64,000 bases of DNA, from assembly GCA_964536015.1 (NCBI GenBank), contig CAZHVS010000003.1, forward strand, positions 124,001 through 188,000, read 5' to 3'. The notes below the pieces were generated by a model. It did no database searches. It saw only the letters and a program-made list of their open reading frames with translations, and had not been told where the DNA came from. This DNA comes from CAZHVS01 sp964536015. Its GTDB lineage: Bacteria > Bacteroidota > Ignavibacteria > Ignavibacteriales > Ignavibacteriaceae. Made by a program: the position numbers and the translations under genes. This document shows, one piece after another, positions 18,398 to 28,337 of this stretch (position 1 is its first letter; each line of letters opens with the position of its first letter).

Positions 18398-19225
18398 ATG
18401 AAAACGAAAATAATAATTGCAGTTGTTTTAACAGTTACTTTTTGGGGATGTTTAGAAGATCCCTATATGTATCATTCAGATTACGATGCCCCTTCAATTC
18501 CCCGTAATGTTGTAGTTCTTAATGGAGATAATGTTGTCGATCTTTACTGGGATGAAAACTATGAGAGAGATCTTGCTGGTTATAATATTTACTATTCATA
18601 TTCTTATAATGGGAAATACTATTTGCTAGGTTCTTCTGATTATGCACACTTCACTGATTATGGAGCAAGAAATGGTTCAACTTATTACTATGCCGTAACA
18701 GCTTACGATTATAACGGAAATGAAAGCCAGTTGAGCAAAGATGTTGTATATGCTACTCCACGTCCAGAGGGTTTTAACCAAAGCATTTTTGATTACCGCA
18801 GATTTCCAAATTCATCAGGTTATGATTTTAGCAATTACAGTGTTCTGGCTTATAATAATCAAAATACAGATTTCTTTTTCGAAAACTACAACGGGACTTA
18901 TTACCTAAATGTATGGGATGACACTGATATTAAAGATATGGGTTACACACAGGATATTTATGATATTCCTTTTGCACCATTATCCGGTTGGTCAACTACA
19001 AAAGACGCAATAGCAAAGGCAGGACATACTTATGTAATCTGGACCTGGGATAATCACTTTGCAAAAATCAGAGTAAAAAATATTACAAGTGACAGAATAG
19101 TATTTGACTGGGCTTATCAAACTGTGGAAGGAAATGACCAACTGAAACCAGTAAAAACAAAATCTGATAGAGAACCATTAAAAAGAGAAATTAAAAATGA
19201 CCGTTCTTTTCAAGAATCCAGATAA
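18398..19225 (+). CDS. Fibronectin type III domain lipoprotein
   Basis: A 275-residue lipoprotein with lipobox FWGC (C18). A fibronectin type III domain spans about residues 30-112 (PSIPRNVVVLNGDNVVDLYWDE to SKDVVYATPRPEG). The C-terminal half (about 118-255) is a Tyr/Trp-rich beta domain I do not recognise, and the tail is basic. FN3 lipoproteins like this are surface or periplasmic adhesion or scaffold parts, but nothing here fixes the role. It stands alone between a likely sigma-54 promoter and a strong terminator, so its expression is probably conditional. Confidence 0.85.
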   Translation: MKTKIIIAVVLTVTFWGCLEDPYMYHSDYDAPSIPRNVVVLNGDNVVDLYWDENYERDLAGYNIYYSYSYNGKYYLLGSSDYAHFTDYGARNGSTYYYAVTAYDYNGNESQLSKDVVYATPRPEGFNQSIFDYRRFPNSSGYDFSNYSVLAYNNQNTDFFFENYNGTYYLNVWDDTDIKDMGYTQDIYDIPFAPLSGWSTTKDAIAKAGHTYVIWTWDNHFAKIRVKNITSDRIVFDWAYQTVEGNDQLKPVKTKSDREPLKREIKNDRSFQESR

Positions 19226-19240
19226 TATCTTCTTTTCTAA

Positions 19241-19275
19241 AAAAGCATACTCTTTACGGGTATGCTTTTTTATGT
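19241..19275 (+). terminator. Rho-independent terminator of the FN3 lipoprotein gene
   Basis: A perfect 10-bp stem AAAAGCATAC/GTATGCTTTT (19241-19250 with 19260-19269) followed by T residues, 15 nt past the stop codon. Confidence 0.9.
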
Positions 19276-19333
19276 TATGTAGTTTACAAGTGTAGTTTGT
19301 AAAATGATTTATCATTAAATTCGTTTAAGAAAA

Positions 19334-19789
19334 ATGAAAAAATTTGTAGACATATATTTTATAGTTTTAATCTTGTGTATCTATTTATTTGGATTCAAAT
19401 CGGCAGATGCAAAAACCTCTATTTATACCTTGCAAGAATTTCAGGAAAATTCTGTACCTGTAAAAATATTTAACGATATTGAAAAAGGAATCTCTACAGG
19501 GAATGTTGCTTTAATAGCGGAATATTTTTCTTCACAGAATTATTTAAGTCTTAATAACGGAGTAAATGGATATTACAGTTCTAATCAGAGTTTTTATGTT
19601 TTACAGGATTTTTTCAACATAAATCACCCTGTTTCTTTTAAGTTTTCTTCAACACGAGGAGGAGGCAATGCTTATGCAACAGGAACTCTTATTTACGAAT
19701 TTAAAGGGAAAAAAGGAACTGCTCTTGTATTTATATCACTTGAATCATCTGGAAACACTTGGAAAATATCTCAAATTACAATCAAGTAA
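19334..19789 (+). CDS. Small exported DUF4783-like protein
   Basis: A 151-residue secreted protein with a signal peptide (about 1-27, ending SADA). The mature part (VKIFNDIEKGISTGNVALIAEYFS, then RGGGNAYATGTLIYEFKGKKG, then WKISQITIK) has the helix-plus-curved-sheet pattern of NTF2-like folds. It resembles the Bacteroidota DUF4783 family, an assignment made by eye. Function unknown. Its 3' end overlaps the start of the large histidine kinase by 31 nt, so the two are probably coupled, and it may be a periplasmic partner of that kinase. Confidence 0.8.
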   Translation: MKKFVDIYFIVLILCIYLFGFKSADAKTSIYTLQEFQENSVPVKIFNDIEKGISTGNVALIAEYFSSQNYLSLNNGVNGYYSSNQSFYVLQDFFNINHPVSFKFSSTRGGGNAYATGTLIYEFKGKKGTALVFISLESSGNTWKISQITIK

Positions 19790-22700
19790 TCAGGAATAAA
19801 ATTAAAAATTCATTTAAGGGCGATAGGAAATATTTTACTATCGTTTTTTTTATTATTTCTGCAATACTTTTAATTGGTTTTCTAACTCCTTCAATTGTTT
19901 CTAATAAAGAGAGCAACTGGCAGAATGATTTATCAAAAAAAGTTGATGGAATAAAGTCTGAAACTTTTGAAATCTTTCATAATAAACAAACATACTTCCT
20001 GCAAAATTTTAATGAACTGAAAGAAAGATTAAAAGAATTAATTAAAAACAGTAAAGTAGATTATTCATCAATAACCGTTCTAATTAATTCCAACGATTAT
20101 CCTTTCGATGACATAGCACTTTTTAATTATGAAAAAAAATTAGTATGCTGGAAGGATAATTCCTTTATTACTGAAGAAGAATTTAATAAAATTAATTATC
20201 AGTATGGAGAAACCTTTTTTTATAAAAATGACCTTGCTGTTTATTTAACTATTAGTGACACGATAAATGTTGCAGGTAATAATTTCTATTTATTAAGTAA
20301 CCAGATCATTGAAAAATATTTCTCACTAAATGATGATAATCTTTTAAGTCTTACAGAGCAGCTTTCTGAAAAATTTAAGACAGATTTTTCAATTAGTTAC
20401 AATCCTTATAAAGCGAAAACAAAAGACGGACGAAAATATTCATTCGAAATTTTAAGTAATAAGAATAATAAAATTGGTTTGGTTACTATTGAAAAACCTT
20501 CACCAGCAGTCTTTATTAATCTTTTAAGAGAAAAGATTGCAAATATTCAATCATTCTTAATTTTGGTTGGAATTATTTTTCTGGGTTTGTCAATTCGTTC
20601 TGATTATAAAGATGTAAAATCTCGATTACTTAAATATTTTCTATTCATTTTATTTTTAGTAATCTTAAGAATTATTCTTTTTAAGCTCGGTTTATTATCA
20701 TATTTGTTTGAAGGCGAGTTAACTAATCCAAATTATTTCTCATCGACATTTAGTTATGGCATCGTTAAATCTCCTCTGGAATTTTTTATTTCAATTTTAT
20801 TCTTTTTAATTATTGCGATTAGAAGTTTTCAAGAGGTTAATAACTTAATACGAGTTCAGTTAATAAAGACTGATAAAAAAGTTTTTATCGCGGCATTGAT
20901 TATTTTAACAATTATAACATTTATGCTTATCAGAGGTTACGCTGCGGCAATGAAGAGTGTAATTTTTGATTCCACTTTAAGATACTTCAATGAAGTTGAT
21001 ATAATTCCACACACGATTCATATATTTATTAATTTTTGCATTCTTTGTTTTGGAACTGGAATTCTTCTTTTAATACTTGCATTATGGAATTTTTTAATAC
21101 AGAAAATATTAAAATCTAACTTTTTTAATTACAACCGACAAATTGTATATCCTTCATTTATATTGCTTTTATTGATTTCCAGCGTCGTATTTATAATTAT
21201 CCAAAAGCAACCTTTAATTAGTATTCAATTAATGATTTTAACTATTCTTTTAATTGCTTTACTTGTCTACTTATTAATTAAAAGTAGTAAAACCAATTGG
21301 TACATTTATGTTTATACAGCTATTGTTTCTTCAATTATTTCAGTTTCATATCTTAATCATTTTAATGCTGAGTTAGAACGTGAATCTCTTAAAACAGTAG
21401 CTATTGAGTATAATCGCCCAACTGAAAACTTATTAAATTTTCTTGTTAACGAAAGTCTTATTAGTGCTTCAAGTTCATCTGAACTTATTGAAGCATTTTA
21501 TAATCCAGGCTCTAACTATAATGCAACTGCTTTTATTTTATGGAACAAAAGTGCCCTTAAGAATGAAGCTGGACAATCTGCAATAACGATTCTTGACAGA
21601 CAGCGTAAACCTTTGGGCTCTTTTTCTATGGGGATAGAAGAAAAGTATAGATTGCCGCAAATATTACAAGTGTATTCTCAAAAAGAAATTAAGGTTTTTG
21701 ATCTGTCAGAAAAAGAAAATCCCGAGAAAATAATTATTGCTGGGATTGTACCTATCGAAGATAACAATTTATTATTGGGGTACGTTGCAACATCTCTCGT
21801 GCTCGAAAAAAATTCAATATACCGTTCGAGACCATTCAGATTGCTTAATTCCAAAAAAGAACTAATCAATAATTTAATTGACATTTCAAATCTAAATGTC
21901 TTCGTACTTAATAATTCAAAATTGTTTTCAGTTACTGGTGAATTTCAACCGTCAGATGAACATCTACAGAAAATTATCAACGCTGATTATATTAATAATG
22001 AAGCTTGGATTAACCTGTCATTTAACAATGAAAACCATCTTGCTTATTTATATAAAAGTAAATCGACCGGTGGTACAAAGATTATTAGTGTTACACTGAA
22101 AGAGAGAGAAATTCAATGGAGCTTTTACAATTTTTTCAAATTGTTTATTATTCATACTGTCTTCATCTTTTTCCTCTTTATAACTCTTGTGTTGATATAC
22201 TTCAAAGATTTTAAAGAAATCTGGATGAGCTTTCGTTTCAAACTTTTATATTCCTTCCTTGTGATTTCAATTATCCCAATAATTTCGCTCGCTATATTCA
22301 ACAGGAAGAATGTTAATGATAAATCTTTACAACTGACTAAAAACGCTTTATTAGAAAAATCACAATTAATTGAAAAATATTTTTACGCTCAAAAAAACTC
22401 AATTAAAGATGAAAATATTTTTGGAGTTGCAGCAAAAACCGAGAAAGAGCTTGATATTGCATTTTCGATATATTCTTTGAACTCTCTTATTTTTACAACT
22501 AATAAAGATTTATATAATTCGGGTCTATTTTCGAGACTCTTACCTTCAACTGTATATATGAACTTGAATAGTAAGAGACTGAATTCGTATTTTTTTACAA
22601 ACAATATTGATAATGTTAGAATTAATTATTATTTCAAGACAATTTCTTTTAATAATGAAAAATATGTGATAGCCGTTAATGATTTATTTAATAGCATCAC

Positions 22701-23634
22701 AACCACATTATCACCAATTGAAGTGGATGTATTTCTTTTTGGGATTTATTCGTTTGCAATTTTGCTAATAATTCTTGTAAGTACAATTCTTGCTAACAGT
22801 ATTTCCTCACCATTAAGAAGACTGACAAATGCAACAAGGTCAATAGCTCTTGGTGATTTGAATGTTCCATTAGAACTAAATGAAAAAGGTGAAATAAAAG
22901 ATTTGGTTACAAGTTTTTCGTTCATGAAAAAGATGCTAAAAAAGAATCAGGAAGAACTGGCTCAACTTGAACGAGAAAATGCATGGAAAGAAATGGCAAA
23001 ACAGGTTGCTCATGAAATTAAAAATCCTCTTACTCCCATGAAGTTAACTTTACAGCAGCTTATTGCAGCATATAATGATAAAGCTAAAAATTTTGATGTG
23101 CTCTTTGACAAAGTATCGAGTACAATATTACATCAAATTGATATATTAAATCAAATTGCTTCAGAGTTTTCAAGATTTGCACGGATGCCGCATATCCAAC
23201 TTACACAATTTGACTTTATTCCTATTCTTTATGAAGTTAAAACTCTTTTTAATGAAGAAGGAATAGAAATAAAAATTAAAACTGAAAAAACTTTTGCGAA
23301 TATTGAAGCCGATCATTCTCAATTTAGAAGAATGTTAATAAACTTTATCCGAAATTCAATTCAAGCTAATTCAACAGAAATAATAATTTCAGTTAGTTTA
23401 TCAAATGAACAATATGTAATTCACATTATAGATAATGGCAATGGAATACCAGTTGAATACCAAAATAAAATTTTTGATTCAAATTTTAGTACAAAGTCTG
23501 GTGGAATGGGAATCGGGTTAAAACTCACAAAAAGATTTATCGAAAATATAAATGGAATTATTACCCTTGAAAGCTCTTCGGATAAGGGAACAGTCTTTAA
23601 AATTGTAATTCCTTCAGTGCAAATAGAAAAATGA
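19759..23634 (+). CDS. Very large membrane sensor histidine kinase, NtrY-like
   Basis: A 1291-residue kinase. The only usable start is TTG at 19759, inside the preceding gene. One transmembrane helix near 25-45 and an extracytoplasmic loop of about 200 residues come first. A block of several helices (about 260-530), a second large sensor region (about 540-790) and another helix with a Cache-like loop (about 800-990) follow. HAMP is at about 1005-1058. The dimerisation/phosphoacceptor helix has H1085 in QVAHEIKNPLTP, as in NtrY. The ATPase domain ends with NGNGIPVEYQNKIFDSNFSTKSGGMGIGL. No response regulator is adjacent. The 3' end overlaps the helicase gene by 4 nt. The signal sensed is unknown. 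Confidence 0.9.
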   Translation: MENISNYNQVIRNKIKNSFKGDRKYFTIVFFIISAILLIGFLTPSIVSNKESNWQNDLSKKVDGIKSETFEIFHNKQTYFLQNFNELKERLKELIKNSKVDYSSITVLINSNDYPFDDIALFNYEKKLVCWKDNSFITEEEFNKINYQYGETFFYKNDLAVYLTISDTINVAGNNFYLLSNQIIEKYFSLNDDNLLSLTEQLSEKFKTDFSISYNPYKAKTKDGRKYSFEILSNKNNKIGLVTIEKPSPAVFINLLREKIANIQSFLILVGIIFLGLSIRSDYKDVKSRLLKYFLFILFLVILRIILFKLGLLSYLFEGELTNPNYFSSTFSYGIVKSPLEFFISILFFLIIAIRSFQEVNNLIRVQLIKTDKKVFIAALIILTIITFMLIRGYAAAMKSVIFDSTLRYFNEVDIIPHTIHIFINFCILCFGTGILLLILALWNFLIQKILKSNFFNYNRQIVYPSFILLLLISSVVFIIIQKQPLISIQLMILTILLIALLVYLLIKSSKTNWYIYVYTAIVSSIISVSYLNHFNAELERESLKTVAIEYNRPTENLLNFLVNESLISASSSSELIEAFYNPGSNYNATAFILWNKSALKNEAGQSAITILDRQRKPLGSFSMGIEEKYRLPQILQVYSQKEIKVFDLSEKENPEKIIIAGIVPIEDNNLLLGYVATSLVLEKNSIYRSRPFRLLNSKKELINNLIDISNLNVFVLNNSKLFSVTGEFQPSDEHLQKIINADYINNEAWINLSFNNENHLAYLYKSKSTGGTKIISVTLKEREIQWSFYNFFKLFIIHTVFIFFLFITLVLIYFKDFKEIWMSFRFKLLYSFLVISIIPIISLAIFNRKNVNDKSLQLTKNALLEKSQLIEKYFYAQKNSIKDENIFGVAAKTEKELDIAFSIYSLNSLIFTTNKDLYNSGLFSRLLPSTVYMNLNSKRLNSYFFTNNIDNVRINYYFKTISFNNEKYVIAVNDLFNSITTTLSPIEVDVFLFGIYSFAILLIILVSTILANSISSPLRRLTNATRSIALGDLNVPLELNEKGEIKDLVTSFSFMKKMLKKNQEELAQLERENAWKEMAKQVAHEIKNPLTPMKLTLQQLIAAYNDKAKNFDVLFDKVSSTILHQIDILNQIASEFSRFARMPHIQLTQFDFIPILYEVKTLFNEEGIEIKIKTEKTFANIEADHSQFRRMLINFIRNSIQANSTEIIISVSLSNEQYVIHIIDNGNGIPVEYQNKIFDSNFSTKSGGMGIGLKLTKRFIENINGIITLESSSDKGTVFKIVIPSVQIEK

Positions 23635-26600
23635 ATTTAACACCACATCAAAAAGAAGCCTTAAAAAGAGACAAACATATTTCTCTAACTGCCAATGCGG
23701 GCTCAGGAAAGACATTTGTTTTAGTTAAGCGTTATCTTGATATCGCTATTCATGAAAATGTACAATTAAGTGAAATAGTAGCTATTACTTTTACTGAGAA
23801 AGCCGCAAGTGAACTTTATAAAAAAATAGCTACTGAAGTTGAGAATAGAATTTTAATTGAGAATGACAGTTTATTATTAAAAAAATTAAACGAATTACGA
23901 CATCAACTTGTCTCAGCTAACGTATCAACCATTCATTCTTTTTGCATCAATCTTTTAAAAGAATTTCCTGTTGAGGCAGAGATAGATGCTAATTTTACTC
24001 CAATAGACGAAATAAAAACTGATGAATTAATTGAACTTGCTATTATGCAGGTAATTCGAAAAAGAATTAAAAATAACGAATTCGATCCTGATACTAAAAA
24101 GGTAATTCGCTTATTCGGTTCAGTTGCTTCCCTTGCAAATGAATTGAAGTCACTGATTGAAAACAGAAAGAACGTTGATGAAATTCTAAACAAAATCTAT
24201 TGTAAAAATGATGATGAAATTAAAATTTATTTTAATAGGAAATTTGAGGAATTTTTAGAAACAATTGTTTTAAGTAAAAGAAATAGTTTCCTTTTTTCTT
24301 TAAATAAGGTTAACAATTTTGCTTTAAATAATAAATCAAATATTGCAGTTAGAGTCACACCATTAATCAAACAAATAACTGAAACAAATAATGCTTTTAA
24401 TTATTTAAAATTAGTTGATTTACTTTCAAAAGAAATTTTAACTACAAACCAAACAATAAGAATACAAGATTATATCGGTAGAAATGCTGGAGATATTTTT
24501 AACGACTTATCTGTAATTGAAACGCATTTTCAATTAATTTCTAACTTCATAGTTGAAGAAAATAATGATGCATTAATTAACAAACTAATTAGCTACTCAC
24601 GAATAATATTAAATCTTTATGCAGAAATTGTTGAGAGCTATACTAGTTCAAAAAAAGAAAACGGTTTTCTTGACTTTGAAGACATTCTTTTACTGACAAA
24701 AAGTATCCTTACTATTCCTGAAGTATTAATGTCAGTCAGAAATAAATTCAAATACATAATGGTTGATGAATATCAGGACACTAATGAAATTCAATATAAA
24801 ATTTTTCTTCCTTTGCTTGATTATTTAAGAACAGGTAACTTATTTATTGTAGGAGATGAAAAGCAAAGCATCTATATGTTCAGAGACGCTGAGCTTGAAG
24901 TGTTTAATAAAACTAAAAATGATATTTCCTGTTTTTCAGGACCTTCGCAGCTTTTAACATTACCTGAAAGTTTTAGAATGTCACCGATAATTTGTGCTTT
25001 TACAAATAGACTTTTTAAAGTTCTTTTTTCTAATGCTGACGAAGTCTTTAATGAAGTTAAACCGACCGATATAGTTTGTATAAAAGAAAATGAACTGGAC
25101 GGAAAAGTTGAGATTCTGTTAGAGGATGAAGAAAATGAATCTGAGGACAAACAATCTCAGGAAGAATTGATTGCGAGAAAAATTTTGCAACTGGTTAACA
25201 ATAAAAATTCAGAGGTTAAAGTAGATTATAATGATATTGCAATTTTAACTCGGAAAAGAAAAAACTTTTCTGTTATAGAAAAAGCATTAAATAAATTCGA
25301 TATTCCTTTTACTGTTGTTGGTGGAAAAGGATTTTACCAGCAGCAGATTGTAATTGATGTATATAATTATTTTTCATTCTTGTTAAACCCAAAAGATGAC
25401 GGAGCACTAATTGGACTTTTACGTTCTCCATTTTTCTTCTTGCCTGATTCAACAATTTTTGATGTAAATTTAGAAAATGGAAACACTTTCTTTCAAAAAC
25501 TTAAATCTGCTTCATCCTCCGATAAAAATCTTTATAAGATAGTTGAATTATTGACAAAAAATCTTGGACTTGTTAATTCAAGAAATATAATTTTAACATT
25601 AAGAGAAATCGTTTCAGAAACTAATTATTTATCTGTAATATCTTCAAGAGAAAATGGTGAACAGGAAGTTGTTAATTTTTATAAATTAATTTCAGTTTCA
25701 CAAAATTATCTTAATCAGGGATTTAGAAATTTATATGATTATGTATCTTTTTTAAAAAATTCAATTGATAACTTTGAAGATGAAAACCTGGCTGAACCTT
25801 TTGAATTGAATAATACTGTTAAATTAATGACTATTCACCAGTCAAAAGGACTTGAGTATAAAGCAGTATTTATTTATGCCTGTAATGAAAAGTCTGTAAG
25901 CACTAAATTGAGGGCAAAACAAATTGAAATCAATAAAGAGTTTGGCTTACTTATTAAAGTACCAGAAAATGATGATTCCTTTTCTGAATATAAAAAGCCT
26001 TCTATTGTTCTTTTAAATGACTATATAGCCTACAGGAAAAACCTGGCTGAGTTAAAAAGATTGTTTTATGTAGCTATTACAAGAACAAAAAATTATTTGT
26101 TCTTCTGTGCTTCCAAAGCAAAGAACAAAAAATTCCCTGAAGATAGTTTTTTGAACTTATTATTGACGGGATTAAGTATTGATTTAACAATTGATTCTCT
26201 ACCATTTGAAGAATCTTTGAAATATTTAAAATTCGTTGAGAATAGTTTTCTTAATCATAATGGTCTAGTTAAATCAGAAATTAAAGTTACCAAACATTTA
26301 GATTTAACTATCGAACATTCAAAGGAAATCCAACAAAAGAAAATTAATTTAGTAATCAAACCTGAAAAAATTTCAGATGAAATATCCGAAGAAATTATTT
26401 CTGCGACCAAGTATGCAATTTTTAATCAATGCCCGATTAAATATCATTTAACATATGATATAGGTTTTTTACCAGCATTAAAATTTTATAATCTGAAAAA
26501 ATATATTGATTATCTAGATGATTTCAATCCTTCCGAGAGCGATAATATTGCTTCAAATAATGAACCGGATGAATATGATAACACACTGAAGAGATTTTCC

Positions 26601-27215
26601 GCTCTTAAAGGTAGCTTAATTCATTCAGTCCTAGAAAAAAATATATCCTATTCTGAGCTTGACGAATTTCTTAAAAACAATTTCTCCCAGGAATTTCCTT
26701 CTTCAGAAGATATTGGAGAAAAACTGATTATTGAAATTAAATCTGATATTTTAAAATTCTACAACTCCAAGACTTACTTAAAATTAATGAAAACAAAAAA
26801 TTCATTTAACGAATTTCCAATTTATGTTAAAGAGAATGATTATTTTCTGTTTGGAATAGTTGATAAATTGATAATTGAAGATGATTATTTACATATAATT
26901 GATTTTAAAACTGATGATATTGATAAAAAGAATCTTGATAAAAAAATTGAACACTATAAAAATCAACTTAATTTTTACGCTTATTTATTATGTAAAAAGT
27001 ATACAAAAATTAAATTATTTTCTCTCCAATTGATTTTTATAAAAAATCCAGAAATTGAAGTTGTCTTCAGTTTGTCAGGCAAAGACCTGAAGCATATTGG
27101 TGATGACATTCATTCAACAATTAACTCAATAAGACACCATAACTACATTCCTCAAAAAAAACATTGCTCCGAGTGTGTATTTTCCAAAAACAATTTCAAT
27201 TGTATTTTAAGTTAA
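23631..27215 (+). CDS. UvrD/AddA-type helicase-nuclease with possible Fe-S nuclease domain
   Basis: A 1194-residue SF1 helicase fused to a RecB-like nuclease, as in AddA, acting in double-strand-break end resection. Walker A is ANAGSGKT (21-28), motif II is VDEYQDT, the MTIHQSKGLE motif V region and AITRTKNYL motif VI follow. The C-terminal nuclease has HSVLE, GIVDKL and catalytic D1091/K1093 in IIDFKTD. Cysteines C934, C1179, C1182 and C1191 (one distal, then CxxC-x8-C) match the four-Cys iron-sulfur staple of AddB and Cas4 nucleases, which is not usual for AddA. No addB is beside it. The start overlaps the kinase stop (ATGA). Confidence 0.92.
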   Translation: MNLTPHQKEALKRDKHISLTANAGSGKTFVLVKRYLDIAIHENVQLSEIVAITFTEKAASELYKKIATEVENRILIENDSLLLKKLNELRHQLVSANVSTIHSFCINLLKEFPVEAEIDANFTPIDEIKTDELIELAIMQVIRKRIKNNEFDPDTKKVIRLFGSVASLANELKSLIENRKNVDEILNKIYCKNDDEIKIYFNRKFEEFLETIVLSKRNSFLFSLNKVNNFALNNKSNIAVRVTPLIKQITETNNAFNYLKLVDLLSKEILTTNQTIRIQDYIGRNAGDIFNDLSVIETHFQLISNFIVEENNDALINKLISYSRIILNLYAEIVESYTSSKKENGFLDFEDILLLTKSILTIPEVLMSVRNKFKYIMVDEYQDTNEIQYKIFLPLLDYLRTGNLFIVGDEKQSIYMFRDAELEVFNKTKNDISCFSGPSQLLTLPESFRMSPIICAFTNRLFKVLFSNADEVFNEVKPTDIVCIKENELDGKVEILLEDEENESEDKQSQEELIARKILQLVNNKNSEVKVDYNDIAILTRKRKNFSVIEKALNKFDIPFTVVGGKGFYQQQIVIDVYNYFSFLLNPKDDGALIGLLRSPFFFLPDSTIFDVNLENGNTFFQKLKSASSSDKNLYKIVELLTKNLGLVNSRNIILTLREIVSETNYLSVISSRENGEQEVVNFYKLISVSQNYLNQGFRNLYDYVSFLKNSIDNFEDENLAEPFELNNTVKLMTIHQSKGLEYKAVFIYACNEKSVSTKLRAKQIEINKEFGLLIKVPENDDSFSEYKKPSIVLLNDYIAYRKNLAELKRLFYVAITRTKNYLFFCASKAKNKKFPEDSFLNLLLTGLSIDLTIDSLPFEESLKYLKFVENSFLNHNGLVKSEIKVTKHLDLTIEHSKEIQQKKINLVIKPEKISDEISEEIISATKYAIFNQCPIKYHLTYDIGFLPALKFYNLKKYIDYLDDFNPSESDNIASNNEPDEYDNTLKRFSALKGSLIHSVLEKNISYSELDEFLKNNFSQEFPSSEDIGEKLIIEIKSDILKFYNSKTYLKLMKTKNSFNEFPIYVKENDYFLFGIVDKLIIEDDYLHIIDFKTDDIDKKNLDKKIEHYKNQLNFYAYLLCKKYTKIKLFSLQLIFIKNPEIEVVFSLSGKDLKHIGDDIHSTINSIRHHNYIPQKKHCSECVFSKNNFNCILS

Positions 27216-27297
27216 ATTTTTTTCATTTCTCACCTCTTCTTATTTTTACAAAGTAAAAGAAAAACAATATAATTATGCTCAACGGTAAGGAGTAAAT

Positions 27298-28323
27298 TTG
27301 AAAAAAACGATTCTACTTTTTATAGCTTCTGTATATTTCTTTGGATGCTCTCCGACCTATATCTACAAAGCTTATTATGATATTCCTCAAGAATTCAAGA
27401 ACGACACACTCTACAATAAATTTTATAATGATTATTCTTTTTCTATAAAAGGAGTAAAATTTTTTCTTGATCCCGGACATGGTGGTGATGACAGAACCAA
27501 CAAAGGTCCACAAGGATTAACAACTGAAGCTGATGCAAATCTTCGAGTTGCATTATTTCTCAGAGATTTTCTTACTCAGGCTGGTGCTATTGTTGTAATG
27601 TCTAGGGATAAAGATTCAACTGTTGGATTGAAAGATCGTTCAATTATGGCAAATTCAAGCGGTGCAGATATTTTTATCAGCATACATCATAATGCCCCGG
27701 GAAAAGCTGGAGATGACTGGACGAATTATACTTCAACATATTATCACGCTAAAGAAGAAAACTATGAATATGAGCCTATGGAAAGAGACCTTGCTCGTTA
27801 TGTTCAGAGAGACTTGGCTTACGCAATGAGAAATAGCGGTGGACTTGGTTCATTTGATGGAACATATTCGGATTATTGGATTTATCCAGGTTCTGGCTTT
27901 TCAGTTTTAAGATTAACTGAAATCCCTGCCATCTTAATTGAATGCGGTTTTCACACGCATAGATGGGAAGAAGAAAGATTAGCTACAGAAGAATTTAACA
28001 AAATACAAGCCTGGGGAATATTCAGGGGAATCTGTAAATATTTTGCAAATGGTATTCCAAAAATTGAATTTGTTAATAAAGAAATTTCCAATAAAAAATT
28101 ACTAGCAAATTTTATAGTAAAGGATAAATTTGAAATCGATCCAAGTTCAGTAAAAGTTTTTTGTGATTCATTGAGTGTTAATAATTTCAATTTTAATAGC
28201 TCTAAATCTCTAATTAATGTTGAACTACCATTGGACAAAGACAATTATTTAATTAAAATCGTTGCTGCCAATAAGAACGGGAATCATTCTTTCCCATTCC
28301 AGCAAATCATTTCAACTAAGTAA
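27298..28323 (+). CDS. N-acetylmuramoyl-L-alanine amidase (Amidase_3) lipoprotein
   Basis: A 341-residue AmiC-type zinc amidase that cuts the bond between MurNAc and the stem peptide during cell separation. The start is TTG at 27298 with AAGGAG 5 nt upstream. The lipobox YFFGC (C17) predicts lipidation. Zinc ligands are H61 (DPGHGG), E77 (TTEAD) and H130 (SIHH), and the catalytic glutamate is E215 (LIECGF). A C-terminal Ig-like domain (about 255-341) follows. The ligand set is complete, so the enzyme should be active. Confidence 0.94.
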   Translation: MKKTILLFIASVYFFGCSPTYIYKAYYDIPQEFKNDTLYNKFYNDYSFSIKGVKFFLDPGHGGDDRTNKGPQGLTTEADANLRVALFLRDFLTQAGAIVVMSRDKDSTVGLKDRSIMANSSGADIFISIHHNAPGKAGDDWTNYTSTYYHAKEENYEYEPMERDLARYVQRDLAYAMRNSGGLGSFDGTYSDYWIYPGSGFSVLRLTEIPAILIECGFHTHRWEEERLATEEFNKIQAWGIFRGICKYFANGIPKIEFVNKEISNKKLLANFIVKDKFEIDPSSVKVFCDSLSVNNFNFNSSKSLINVELPLDKDNYLIKIVAANKNGNHSFPFQQIISTK

Positions 28324-28337
28324 AGAAAGTTCAGAAT

